Assembly: GCA_004194705.1 (NCBI GenBank)
Contig: SADC01000858.1
Location: forward strand, 310,001-374,000
Origin: Ditylenchus dipsaci
Taxonomy: Eukaryota; Nematoda; Chromadorea; Rhabditida; Anguinidae
Reading direction: 5' to 3'
DNA length: 64,000 nucleotides
The notes below the pieces were generated by a model that saw nothing but the letters and a program-made list of their open reading frames with translations, did not search any database and was not told where the DNA came from. The position numbers were made by a program, and so were the translations under genes. Shown here piece after piece: positions 41,512 to 52,700 of this stretch. Each line of letters begins with the position of its first letter. The first letter of the stretch is position 1.

Positions 41512-42243
41512 TCATTGGTATGTCACATCAGTTGCCTTGTTCAGACAATTGTTTGGATTGGGCTCTTTGTCTTTTGGTGGCTCTTTGTCATTGTCAGTGG
41601 TGCCTTGAAAAGTCTCGCAAATAGGTTTCTTTTATCCAATCATAATCAGTTTGGTAATGGTGGCAGTGTCACCATAGTTAGCATTAATGCCTACAAATGT
41701 GGACCCCAAATTGGTCACTTTGACATTGGACAGAGTGACTGTTCTTTTGTATGGTGTTTCACAGTTGCCACAAGCGCGATACACTTTTCCACAGTCAATA
41801 CATTGGAAGTTCTTGATGGTCACAGAGCCTCCACCATTGTGTTGGAAGGTCTTGTCAGAAGCACTTTTGGCGCCACCTCCATCAACCACTACCTCAGTGT
41901 TGGCACCACCACGGAAAGTGGCTGCATCTTCGCCCACATTGGTCCACCATACATTTGTGAGGGTACAAGAGCCTTTGCAATGGATGCCGTCAGCTGCATT
42001 CGGGCCAAACACCACATTTGACACACTACCACCATCCTCTACTTCAATCACAGCTTTTTGATCTTCATTTTGACCACCATCACCAAGAGCACTACCAGCC
42101 ACATAACACTTGTTTTTACCGTCAAATGGCTCACCTTTCTTGACAGACTTCGTTGATGGGATAGTCTCACAGTTAGATGCAGTTGGAAAAGCAACATAAT
42201 TAAGGGCTAAAGCAATGATAGTCAAAAGTGGTAGGGGATGCAT
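41512..42243 (-). CDS. Family-3 pectate lyase, one in-frame stop
   Basis: Secreted enzyme that cleaves de-esterified pectate by beta-elimination (polysaccharide lyase family 3, Ca-dependent). The start Met leads into a signal peptide (hydrophobic LLTIIALALNYVAF, cleavage near residue 23). The mature part has the PL3 signatures GIHCKG, WWTNVGEDAATFRGG, SDKTFQHNGGGSVTIKNF, YRACGNC and GINANYGDTATIT. At codon 204 a TAA (41634-41632) interrupts the frame. The same frame continues for 39 codons (KKPICETFQG ... KATDVTYQ) to a TGA, and that tail fits the usual PL3 C terminus. Full length would be about 243 residues, normal for the family. No intron is visible. The family in nematodes is regarded as horizontally acquired from microbes, and base composition is higher in G+C than the flanks. 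Alternatives: a recent nonsense mutation or a single-base sequence error. Confidence 0.9.
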
Positions 42244-42354
42244 TGCTGCACAAATAAGTGATTAGAACTTAGAACCTTATATACGCTTTTAGAACTATTT
42301 GATCAGCCTTGAAGTTCTTACTTAGACACCAATTGCTATTCAAAAAAACAAATA

Positions 42355-42868
42355 TACAAACAAAATCTGGTACTTTCCTGTTATCTCGAACCATTTTTGG
42401 ATGTATTAGTTTTGTACCAATTTCACACTGTACCCGGCTAAGGGTTGGCCGCTTCGCGGACAAATTCACGTTTTTAAAAAGAAGTACAGTCAACTCCCGA
42501 TTTAGTGTACACCTAGGTTTAGTGTACACCTGGATTAAATCCTTTTGGCCGGCGGTTAATTAAAATGACTAGAATGAACCCTCGATTTAGTGTACATTCA
42601 ATTTAGTGTACATTTGGAGCCGGTCCCCAGGGTGTACACTAAATCGGGAGTTGATTGTACCCTATATAAGATGTACTAATATAATGTATTTTTAACATTC
42701 TCAAGTATTTCAACCTGAAATACGAACTTATTTTTCCCCTATCCCTTGCAATGTGGAGTGTGCTGGTCTTGGCCGCGAAGCGGCCAACCCTAGCCGGGTA
42801 CAGTGTGAAATTGGTACAAAACTAATACATCCAAAAATGATTCGAGATAACAGGAAAGTACCCAAAAT
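42355..42868. repeat. Nested MITEs: ~100-bp-TIR element with CAGTC MITE inside
   Basis: Outer terminal repeats 42359-42470 and 42775-42868 match over about 100 nt (tggtactttcctgttatctc... / ...gagataacaggaaagtaccc, and ggttggccgcttcgcgg / ccgcgaagcggccaacc). Inside, 42484-42662 is a second element: tacagtcaactcccgattta to aaatcgggagttgattgtac, with repeated tttagtgtaca units. Confidence 0.85.
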
Positions 42869-43114
42869 TTTTAGTTTGAAAAAGTTTTTTCATTCAATCG
42901 GTTACTTCTGCGCATTAATTTCATAAATCACAAGTTTTTTTCAATAAAGTTCCGGATTTCTGAGAAATAACTTGGAAAATAGACCTTTCGAGACAGAGAC
43001 GGCCGGCCGTGCCCACCGTCCGGTTTTTCAGCGCCTTTCGGACGGACACGGGGACCGGCGGGCCCGGCAGGACGAGCGGTCAAAAAATCCATTTAAAATC
43101 CATTCAGGAATTTA

Positions 43115-43700
43115 AAAAGTGGCCTCGGTGGCACAATAGGTAAACGTTTTCATTTTTTAGACCAATGTCATGCGCAGGCTCGATCCTACCTGGTGGCAAG
43201 CTATTTATTTTGGCTTATTCGACCAATGACTATGAGCAATTGAGGTCGCCGATTCCGAATCTGGCGCAAAAAAGTCGAATTACTCTATAAATTAGTCAAA
43301 CGAGTCAAAGTCGGCTAAACTGCTTTATATGGGGGTCGCCCAAAGATTGTTTAAACTTTAAACTACTTTTTGTGTCACTCACTTTGTGCACTCACTTACC
43401 TTAGTGATGAATCTGAATAGAATCTTGACATTAAATGCGTCTGAAGACTCTTTTTGCCCAGTTCCAGTAATAAAAATAAGGGAATAAAAAGTCAAAAAAA
43501 GGCTTTCCAGATACCTTTCAGGTACCCTCCTACCTTAAACTCTCAAGGCAAGAAGTAAAAATTTAGTGAAAAAATTTCAAAAATGGCTGACCGCGCTCTA
43601 AAAACATGTTTTCTACACGTTTCAGCAGCTTAAACGCACGAATAAGTAGTTCAAACCGATTTTTGGGCGACCCCATATAAGGCATTCCGACCTCAAATTC
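43115..43700. repeat. tRNA-like element plus flanking foldback
   Basis: gtggcctcggtggcacaata and a B-box-like caggctcgatcctacc at about 43176 belong to the tRNA-like palindrome family (centre cgccgattccgaatctgg near 43240). Around it, ttatatgggggtcgcccaaa (43324) is inverted at 43660 (ttttgggcgaccccatataa). A GC-rich patch lies at 43000-43080. Confidence 0.6.
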
Positions 43701-43724
43701 TTTTATTCATTCTGTTCTGACAGT

Positions 43725-43922
43725 CTAGTCCCAAATATCGTAAGGATTCCGATTTTGCCGATCGTTTTTCGAAAAGAAAATAAATTTGGGTTAAAAAACT
43801 GAAAACTCGATATAGTGACACTCTTTTTCAAAAAGAAATTGAAAATTTGGGTTAGAAAAAGTGTCGGACCTTAGGCGGGAACCAACTTTTGGGGGTGTCA
43901 CTATATCGAGAGTGGACTGTAA
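43725..43922. repeat. CAGTC-type MITE, diverged
   Basis: Ends tctgacagtctagtcccaaa and tatcgagagtggactgtaac. Carries the gtgtcggaccttaggcggga core on the right. 43925-45460 shows no gene; it is AT-rich with single repeat fragments (for example ggctacatgctggtgc near 44278, shared with the 2.8 kb element). Confidence 0.6.
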
Positions 43923-45474
43923 CAATTTTCTTTATCAAACACGCCTTTTTTAGAGTTACTCATAAAATGTCGAGCAAGGATTTTACGTAAAACTCTTTTT
44001 TTTTCGCTTGACAAACCCTTATAATTTTTCTGCTTCTGACAACAGATTCATGCTGACTCGTGTTTGATTTGAATGTGAAACTGCTTTAACACAAAAAATT
44101 ATTTTCGAATTTCAAATTCCGCTCGAGACAAAAAAGATTTGCAAGAATTTTAAAAATTCGGGCTTAAATTGAAAAGACCCACAAAAACTACACATATATT
44201 TTTAAAAGAAATTGTGTCTCCCACTTTTCAATATTGTGGTCAGCCAGTTGATGGCTTATTAGAAGCTAGAAATTCAGGGCTACATGCTGGTGCAAAAAAT
44301 TGAAAATTTGAAAAGTAAACACCCAGAACAAAACGTTTTAAAAATTTGACGGGAAATTTAAATATTTTGACGGGAGATTCTTACATTTTGACGGGTGTTT
44401 TCATCTACAACCAAAATTCAATATTTTGTCTCGGAAGAAATCATTTTTTGTGTCAAAGCAGTCTTACTTGTCTAAAAAAAGTCTGCAGCTCAAAAAAACT
44501 TCACGAAAAATGTTTGTTGTCTCTAATATTTGCCCTGTCTTAGTTTGTGTTTTAGTCGTTGCAAAAAAAAGGTTGCAAGGATGTCATAAGTCCCGCCTTT
44601 TTTCTTACCCTTCAAACTGCTAGTGGCCAAAGAGCACCAAAAACAGCATTGTTTCGGGAGTCTTTGTTTGTGTTCCACACATTTATCCATACATACATCT
44701 ACTATTCTTTCTTTTATTTTTCCACACATCGCCGTTCCTTATCCCCCTTTTCTGCATGGCTTATTTTAAATTCAATAAAGCAAATTAGTGGAATTTTGCC
44801 CGAACATTATTTGTCTTTCCTACTAGTATGGCAAAACAAAAAGTCAGACTGAATTTTTTTCTCTCTGTTGCATTATTTAGTTTGTATCTGTGTTTTATAA
44901 AAAAAATATTTCTAGTGAATAAGCTTTTTTCAATATTTTTGTTTTGTTTTAACCTTTAGGGTAAGTTTTGTTTATTAGCTTGAGTAACCTTTGTTTCCTG
45001 TCATTTTAACAGCCCCATCCATCATATTTCCAATAATTTTTATTTACCTTTTCCCGTGCATTTCAAACATTGGTTTTTAGGCTTCTTTTTTCAATAAAAC
45101 ATTATGGCCGCAGCTTTTATTTGCCGGAGATACATACTTAATGATGCAGGTTTGATAAAACTACGATTTTACTGTGAGTCTTCAAATTAGCCGCACAGTT
45201 GGCTTTGGGACCAAGGCATATTTTAGACCACGATTCTGCGCTGTAACCGGGTGGTCGGTTTTTTAGCCGCCCTAAAATCTTAAAATCTTTGAGTAAACCT
45301 CAAATTTTTTACCTGCTCAACGAGAATTGAGCTCAAGAAAAAAATTAAAAAATTAGGTAGAGCTCGCGTGAGTTTTCGGCAGTTTTGCTTTTCACCTGAG
45401 ATATAAATTCTTGGTGCACAAGGCCAGACATTAGAGGGGGTCGGCTGATTAGAATATTTATGGTACCTATAATT

Positions 45475-45722
45475 TCCTGATCACACTCCTTGGTCGATGT
45501 CGAGGTCGACTTTTTTAAACTTCTTATGTGGTTAGAGAGGATTTTTTCTAGCATCATTTCATGCTTTCATACCAAACAATAGCTCAGGGTCTAAGCTTTT
45601 TGTGTATCAAAAATATTTTAAAAATTATAACAAAAATATATATGATCGTCTATAAGCTGTAGCTTGGTCGATGTCACAGTCTAGGTAAATCAACATCGAC
45701 CAAGACCAAGGAGTGTGACCAG
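45475..45722. repeat. Foldback, CACACTCCTTGGTCGATGT arms
   Basis: gatcacactccttggtcgat (45480) is mirrored by agaccaaggagtgtgacca near 45702. A second copy of the arm motif in between (ttggtcgatgtcacagt, 45665) pairs locally with catcgaccaag. Confidence 0.65.
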
Positions 45723-46036
45723 GGGTAATATACAATTGTTAGAAGTAAAGTAAATGTTTTTTGAAAATAAAAAATAAATGATATTTGGAGAAGCTTTTAT
45801 TTCGATTTCTAGTCTTGCTGTGTAACTAACAAGCTAGACTATTGCTCTGACAACTGCATGTTTAGCAAGTCCAAAAATTAAAGTTCGCAAATAGAGGCAA
45901 CATTTTCGGACATGGAAATTAGAGCATCTGCGTCTTCTCTAGGGATTTCTGCACTCTTTTGGAATAAATTGCCCTTTCATTTTAGTTTCGGCTTTAAATA
46001 TACTATAGATTTGTGAAAAACAAGCCAATTTAACTA

Positions 46037-48221
46037 ATGGATAGCAATGTACTACTAGAAACTGAAGTGCTTAAAAAACAAAACAATAAACTTTTTTTCG
46101 CAAAAATATTAAATAAAAACAAAGACCGGAAAAGATAAAAAAAAAACTTTCAGAAATTGCTGATACTTTTGACAAACTAGACATGGATAGGTATATTTGA
46201 TTGTGTTTATAAAAATTTGAAAAATAATAAGTTATTTTAAAGAGATGGTCGTTTAAACAGGCAGGAAATCGGGCTCTTCTTAGATCAGTTCATATGGAAG
46301 CATCAAGAAAAGAGCTTGATTTTATGTGAAAATTTCAGTTTTTATAGTTAATTTCACGCAATTTTCTTTATTCAGCTTTTCGGAAATGGACAGAGACAGT
46401 AAGTTTTAATGCTCAATCTGATATTATGTAGTTTTTATACGGGATATTCAAAGCTTATCTTATGTTGTTTTAGAATCCGGCAAAATAAATAAAGAATCAT
46501 TTGTAAACTACCTGCGCAGTCCTCCAATCAATAGTTTCACGGTATCACAACTGGAGCAACAATTTATGGCGTTCGACTCGGATGGAGATGGTCTAATCAC
46601 TCAAGGCAAGTCATAATTATTAAAGAGGCGGAAAAGGAGGGTAACTTCTACGGCGACTTTTTGACATAGACAACTATTTCACTTCACATACAATTTTTCA
46701 CATATTTTGTTTTCTATCTCAAAATTTTTACATTGTTTTGTAGCTGAGATTTATCTCTATTGATTAAGTAGTCAAACAGCCTGAAAAAAACGAGAAAATC
46801 ACAACAAGCTCACGCTAAAAACCGTGGTTTTTCACCTAGGTATTTTTAGTAGAGTTTCGATGTGATTTTCTCGAAAATTATTTTTAATCAGGGTGTTTGA
46901 CCACTCAATCGGTAGTAAGAAATCTGAACTACAAAATAGTGTGAAAACATCTGAGATAAGAAAACAAAATATGTGAAAATATATGTGAAGTGAAGTAGTA
47001 GTCGATGTCAAAAAGTAGGCGTAGAAGTCCCCCCCCTTTAAATTGTATATTAATATATAACGAGATATTAAGCTCCGGAATTGTTTGGACTATCATGTAT
47101 TGTTGGTTGGTCTTCCTGTAGTTGGGAGGTCTGTGGATGGCCTCTGAAAGGTGGGCATGAACCGACGTGCGACCCGAAAACTACCGTATTTCTTCTATAA
47201 ACTCCCCATTCTCTAATAACTCCCTACCCTATGGACCCCATATCTGATTTGAGAAAAAACAATTTTGCAAATCTGTTTCATTTCGTTGTCTCAGTTATCA
47301 CAAGTTTATCTGAATCTAGTTTTTAGATTTTGGCTGAGCACCAAATAATCTCAAAATCGTCTTCAAAATTTTCTGATTTTTAGGGGCTGAAAAATAAGGC
47401 ATGAGGAGTTAATAAAGGAAATACGGTAATTAAGTCGGGTCTCTGAACCTTACTTGGACGGGCGTCGGCGCTGGCGCCGGTGTGAGCTCGGAAAATTTTT
47501 GGAAAATTTTTGGAAAATTTTTTTTCACTTTTTCAATAGACCGGTGCCCGGTGGTGCGCCCAGCGCCTATTTTCTCGGGCGCACAAGTATGCTCTGAACG
47601 AGCCATTACAAAGCAGCCCAGTCCTTATTTTGCTTCAATTTCAAAGTCCACTTTCAAATGCATAATTTTTGGACTTTTTAGACATTTCTTGCAACTTTTC
47701 CCCTAAAGACTAAGCCTTTTATCGTTGTGCTCACGCACATATTTGAGTGTCACTTCGCTCGTTAAACTTTAGCAACAAAAAGACGACGATGAACATCCAT
47801 CAAAATTTTTGAGGCTCGACATTTAGAACATGCACAGAGAAAGAATAAAAAAGGCACATTGGTGATAAAGATTTATCTTTATAAATTTTTCCTCTGGGAA
47901 TATCTATTGACTTTTGGCTTGAACAAGCTAAATTTTTGCTGTATACTAAAAATGTACGAAAATTCTAAAAAAAATATCAGAAACATACCAGAAATGATCA
48001 AAACAATATGACGTGTAATTTTTTTTTTGTAGTTTTAGATGAACTACAAGGCATCCTGGAGAAAATAGCCGATTTGAATGACCCAGAAGCAGTTTCTCAA
48101 TTGTATTTTTCTGTTTTTTTTAAATTGTTGATATATATGGTATTACAGGTTTACTACCACAGACGTTCACCATCACGGCAGAATTTCGTTTCGAGAATTC
48201 ATTAAAATGATGACTGAATAA
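46037..48221 (+). CDS. Calmodulin-like EF-hand protein
   Basis: Calcium sensor of the calmodulin/troponin-C type. Exons: 46037-46066 (tentative), 46154-46190, 46243-46325, 46376-46398, 46474-46605, 48039-48091, 48149-48221, about 144 residues. Four 12-residue loops are visible: DMDRDGRLNRQE, DRDKSGKINKES, DSDGDGLITQDE and DVHHHGRISFRE. Loops 1-3 are each split by an intron, the third between residues 10 and 11. Loop 2 lacks the acidic residue at position 12, and loop 4 has three His/Val in place of the usual ligands, so both may bind Ca poorly. One T is missing at 46377 (TTTT) and about two bases in the last exon. Exon 4 is a 23-nt micro-exon. The donor after exon 5 is GCAAGT, making a GC-AG intron of 1.4 kb that holds foldback repeats. 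Ends REFIKMMTE then TAA. It could be a calmodulin-like paralogue rather than calmodulin itself. Confidence 0.8.
46630..47035. repeat. Foldback in EF-hand gene intron
   Basis: Left aggcggaaaaggagggtaac with ttctacggcgac. Right gtaggcgtagaagtcccccc. The arms pair through acatattttgttttctatct near 46697 and agataagaaaacaaaatatg near 46953. Confidence 0.7.
47183..47432. repeat. ACCGTATTTCTTC MITE, ACTCCCC type
   Basis: Begins taccgtatttcttctataaa and ends gttaataaaggaaatacggt. The inner ctccccattctctaataactccc is inverted near the right end. Confidence 0.8.
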
Positions 48222-48489
48222 TTGAAAAAGTTATTCAACATTTATTTTACCTTTAATTGCCTTTTTAGTTGTTTGTGTTGTAGTTTTAATGGGCTTTTAA
48301 TATTGGAATACTTTGACTGTGGGAAAAAATATTTAACAAGAATAATTGAAAGATTGAATGAAAAATAATATTTAAATTTTCCATTAGTTTTTTTAACCTT
48401 TAACTATTCAAAAAATTACAAGATGCCAAAAGTTGTTATAGTGTATAGTTAAAATAAAGAAACAAAATTGTTCAAATATTTATTTTTGT

Positions 48490-48715
48490 TAAAGGACAAT
48501 GGTTTTGCGCGCAGCGATTGTCCCCCGCCAATTCAATTTTTTTTCCTAATCATTGAACTTCTGCGCGGGTTTTCAACTTGTTTTCCTAACGAAACAAGGC
48601 CTAGAAATTAACTTTAGGTATGGTTTTGTTAGGAACCAAGTTGAAAAGTCTGTACAGAAGTTCAATGATTGGCGGGGGACAACCGCTGCGCAAAAATCCG
48701 TGGTCCTTTGATACC
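48490..48715. repeat. Foldback, AAAGGACAATGGTTTTGCG ends
   Basis: Left aaaggacaatggttttgcgc with gcagcgattgtcccc. Right gggggacaaccgctgcgcaa with ggtcctttga. Inner tracts cctaatcattgaacttctg / agaagttcaatgattgg are inverted. A short gccacctttt hairpin follows at 48940-49000, and a foldback with ttttgacccaattttcaaaa near 49170. Confidence 0.75.
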
Positions 48716-49792
48716 GCTTTTTTAAATAAAATCATATTTTTTCATGTGTTAGCTATACTTTTCTGTGTATATTTTTTGTTTGACATCGGCACTCGGAGCT
48801 TTGCCCTCCTCATTGTCCAGTCTGATTAGGGGTGTGACTCGGTCTTGCTATCGTTTCCTTCAGCTTTATTATCATCGTATATCAGTTTTATCTGCCACTC
48901 AAGTATATATTTGGTGAAGATTGCATTTAAGGTGACCAACTTGCCACCTTTTGAAAATTCTTGCCACCTTTAAGAAGGTCAAAGGTGGCATTTTTGTCAG
49001 CATGCTAGTTTTTTAAATTTCAAACGTTCCCACCTTTTATCATAGATTTCATATATTTTTCAATGCCTAATCCAAAAACACTCCTTCTTAGAAAATTAAG
49101 CTGTGTGTCAATAAGAGCTTCACGGTATGAAACAAGTCAATAATTCAAAATCGTGTTTTTGGCATTGTGCTTTTGACCCAATTTTCAAAAACTTCTCTTA
49201 CGCAAGTTATTCTTCATTTGTAGCTTATCTGACTGGCTACAAAATGGGCTGTAACTTGCATGAAAGCAATTTTCATAAAATCGGTCAAAAACGCAATGCC
49301 ACAAACACGATCTTGAACTAGGGAGGGGGAGGAGGTGTGGTTCTATATGAGAGAATACGGTTTGTGTTTAAAAGATGTAATTAGCAGATTGAAAACTCAA
49401 ACATAAATTTGACTTTCCCACTTGAGATTTTTTTATCAAAGTAGTTCGGCCTTAGCCTAAGCAAAATGTGAGAAAATAAATTAAAAGCAAAGAAAACTAC
49501 AAATTCAGAAAATTGAAAGAGTGAAAAAGTTTCAAAGTTCTGGTTTAGCCAATTATCCCAACTAAAAAAGCTACAATTACTATTTCACTAAAGACTTAAT
49601 ATGAAGTGGCGTGTGTGATCCACTAGAAGTACAAAAATGTTTATTATCTAAAACATTTCTCATTAGTGAGATAAATTATAAAATTGTAAAAAAAAATTTT
49701 TATCTAGATATAAAGTTTCAGAATAAATAAATTAATATTTCTTCCTTTTTGTGAGTTTCACAATATTTTTGCATTAAAACTTTATTTGTTGA

Positions 49793-52700
49793 ATGTCTTT
49801 AATTACAAATACATCACTATCTCCCCTTTGTTTGAAAGCAGATTTATTAGCGCAGAGCTCAGTTACAAAATAATAGTATTGGTGAAATTTTTAGCACTAT
49901 TTTGTGCTCTTATTGTTATAGTATTCATGTTTTGTCAAAGGTAGCTTTTTATATTTATAAAAATATGAGTGAATTCGACTTTTAGAATCAAGCAAAATAT
50001 TTCATCCAAACACTAAAATTATTTACTACTTTGTTTGCACCTACTTTTTTGGACTTCACTCAGTTTTTCAACGCTTTATGTATATGAAATTTGGAGGTGA
50101 TTTTTACTGTTATTAGACATTTTTATTGAAAATAGATTAATTAGCTGATTTGAATAGGAATATTTTAGATGAAAATATGGCCAAGGACACATTTTCACGG
50201 ACCGGGGTGGACGGGATTTTATAAAATCCTGCACTTTAGACAATTCCCAGCAATAAATTTATACATAAACGAAAATTGAGTCGACCACGAAAATCGGCTT
50301 CGGAAAGTAACCTGCCCTAAAACCAAATTTCTGGTGCGTATACCTTTCCTCCTTTTTGTCTCACTTTTATAGGAGGAAACGTATAGCGCCATGTTTGTAC
50401 GCGCCAATTCAAATATTTTGTTAAATATTTTTCATGACGTCTTGGCTGTATGGTAATCAAACTGTGATGCCAGTTCTACGATAGTTCTCCGAACGGAGTA
50501 GTCGTATGCATATTTCAGAAAACTTATCGCTGAAACGGCGGAGTCTACTGAAGTGTGCCTTGCTATTTTAAACTCCTCTGCCTCTCGTCCTAAATTTCTT
50601 GTTAGAAACATGTTGCAAAAAATTCCTCTTAAAAAGTACGTTCGCTAATAAGATTTTAACTTTTAGTAACTTTTGCAAATTTCTGTGGGTCAAGGAGAAT
50701 CCTTGATTCAGGCGTGCTTTTTGAAAGGAATCACACCAGATTGTCTTCAACAGACTCGAATTCGATATTTGTAGAAATCTGCTTCCTCTGCCGGTTTTTA
50801 CAGCTTGAGTACGTGACGATTTTCCGCCGCTGCAACTCGAGTTTCTGTTTCAAGGCTGCGGTAAATTTACCCGTGGTAAATTCACCCTCCTGCAGTGATC
50901 ATGTTTTCTTGAAGGACAATCATAAGTCGATCAGTAAACCTCAGGGTGGGTAGTAAAACCACCTGGTAGCTCCCCTATATCCAGAATAAGAAATTTCGGA
51001 TTTAGTTGTAAGTAATTAAAAATTATTGTACCTTATCTGACATCGTGTCCTGAACACGGTTTAAAATCATAAAGCAGCTTTTGACTTGCAGGAACCCCAG
51101 TTATGGAATAGTTTCATGGCTCTTAGGGTATCTAGGTGATACGGAGATATGACCGAGGAAAGGCTACACAGGTCTTACGTACAATAGCAATGGCTAGATG
51201 TCGGTATTCAGGTGGAAGTTCCTAGGTAGTACCATTTGAGCAATTTTACCGAAACTCAAAAGATACCCTATCAAATGGCATTCCACTATTATAAAATTGC
51301 TCGAACTAGATTTTTTTAACTTCACAAAAAAATTTTAACTTCTTACATTTTTCTGAAATAAAGCGACTGATTTTTTGAGATTCGGCAAACATATTTTATA
51401 CTGTCCTAACTCACGCTGGCTTAATCTGTGTCTAAACACAAACCACAAACATCACGAGGGACTATCAACTGGTTATTTTCAGGTGGATATTAACTTGCGA
51501 GACTCGACTAAAAATCGGCTAACTAGTAGACTAGTACCGTCCAGCTTTCCGTGTGTTTTGTGTCCAGCATCAACATCATATAGTTTGCTTGCCACAGTTT
51601 AAGAATCAAGGACAACAGAAAAATGCTTTCAAATATTGAATAAAATATTTGAATTGGCGCGTACAAACTTGGCGTTATGCGTTTCCTCCTTTTGTCTCAA
51701 ATGGGACAAAAAAAGAGGAAACGTATACACCCCAAATTTCTTAACCCTCAAGCTTTTTAAGACGAGAGATAATTTAGAAAGCTGCTCCCGTAAATAGAAG
51801 CATATTTATAGGATTAATATAGGCCTCCATTTTGCATTATCAAATAGATACCGCCGTTTGCCCTATGCCTGTGGTTTTACTTTCAATGGACACGTAGCCG
51901 AGCAAAAACATGTCCTTTTAAAATAAAAATCAAGATTATTTTTTTTTGTCTAAAGGATCCGGTTTTTGGCTCCGCCTAAGTCCACATTCAAACTGCCCAA
52001 AGATTTTGGGCAAATATTCTTAGAGCGAACAAAATAAAAAATCTATACAATCAAACCCCGATAGAGCGTAGGCCAGGGGACAAGTTAAATCTACACTATA
52101 TCGAGATTACAGTAACGTCGCTGGGAGCCGGAGTGTTAAGGCACCATCAATTTTGCAGAAACTTCTTCTGCAGGCCTTAAGCGGCTTTCTGTGGGCCCCT
52201 AAGAGTGTTGTACAATTGAAACTGAACCTCACAACATAATAGTTAATTTTAACAAACAGCCTAATATATTCTACAGGGATAACTTAATACACACCTAATA
52301 GTTTTCTTAGCAGATTATCTCGTTTCATTAGCAATCCTTGTGAAAGGCTATGGCCAACTCACCTTTTATTTCCACCAGAGAAGCCATTGCAGACTTTTTG
52401 GCAGGTGTAAATATTTGTCTGATCGTGTTGTGCACTGAAAGAATCATCTGCATTTTTAAAATAAGTGATTATGAAAAAGCGCTCGTCTTATTTGGTCGCC
52501 TTCTTGCTTATTGTCTTGGTGGAAATCCAATTTTGCAAAATAAAAATAGAATTTTCAGGCTCTACCTTACGCGATTTTGCATTTCTGGGCCAGTACAATA
52601 GGTGTAGATTGGCAAACTGGTTTGGCAATATCTTCTATACGAAATGCTTTCAATAATGGGTATTATCAGGTAATTGTTACTTCACAGTTTTACTTCAATT

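Noticed and set aside
41632..41634. Programmed stop readthrough or selenocysteine at the lyase stop
   Set aside because: The codon is TAA, not TGA, no context for recoding is seen, and other genes here have similar isolated errors.
41515..42061. Long plus-strand open frames of 124-168 codons
   Set aside because: They are antisense to the pectate lyase; the minus strand carries the signal peptide and family motifs.
44346..44852. Overlapping plus-strand frames up to 97 codons
   Set aside because: No family motif and no phase-consistent splice sites; AT-rich sequence with repeat fragments.
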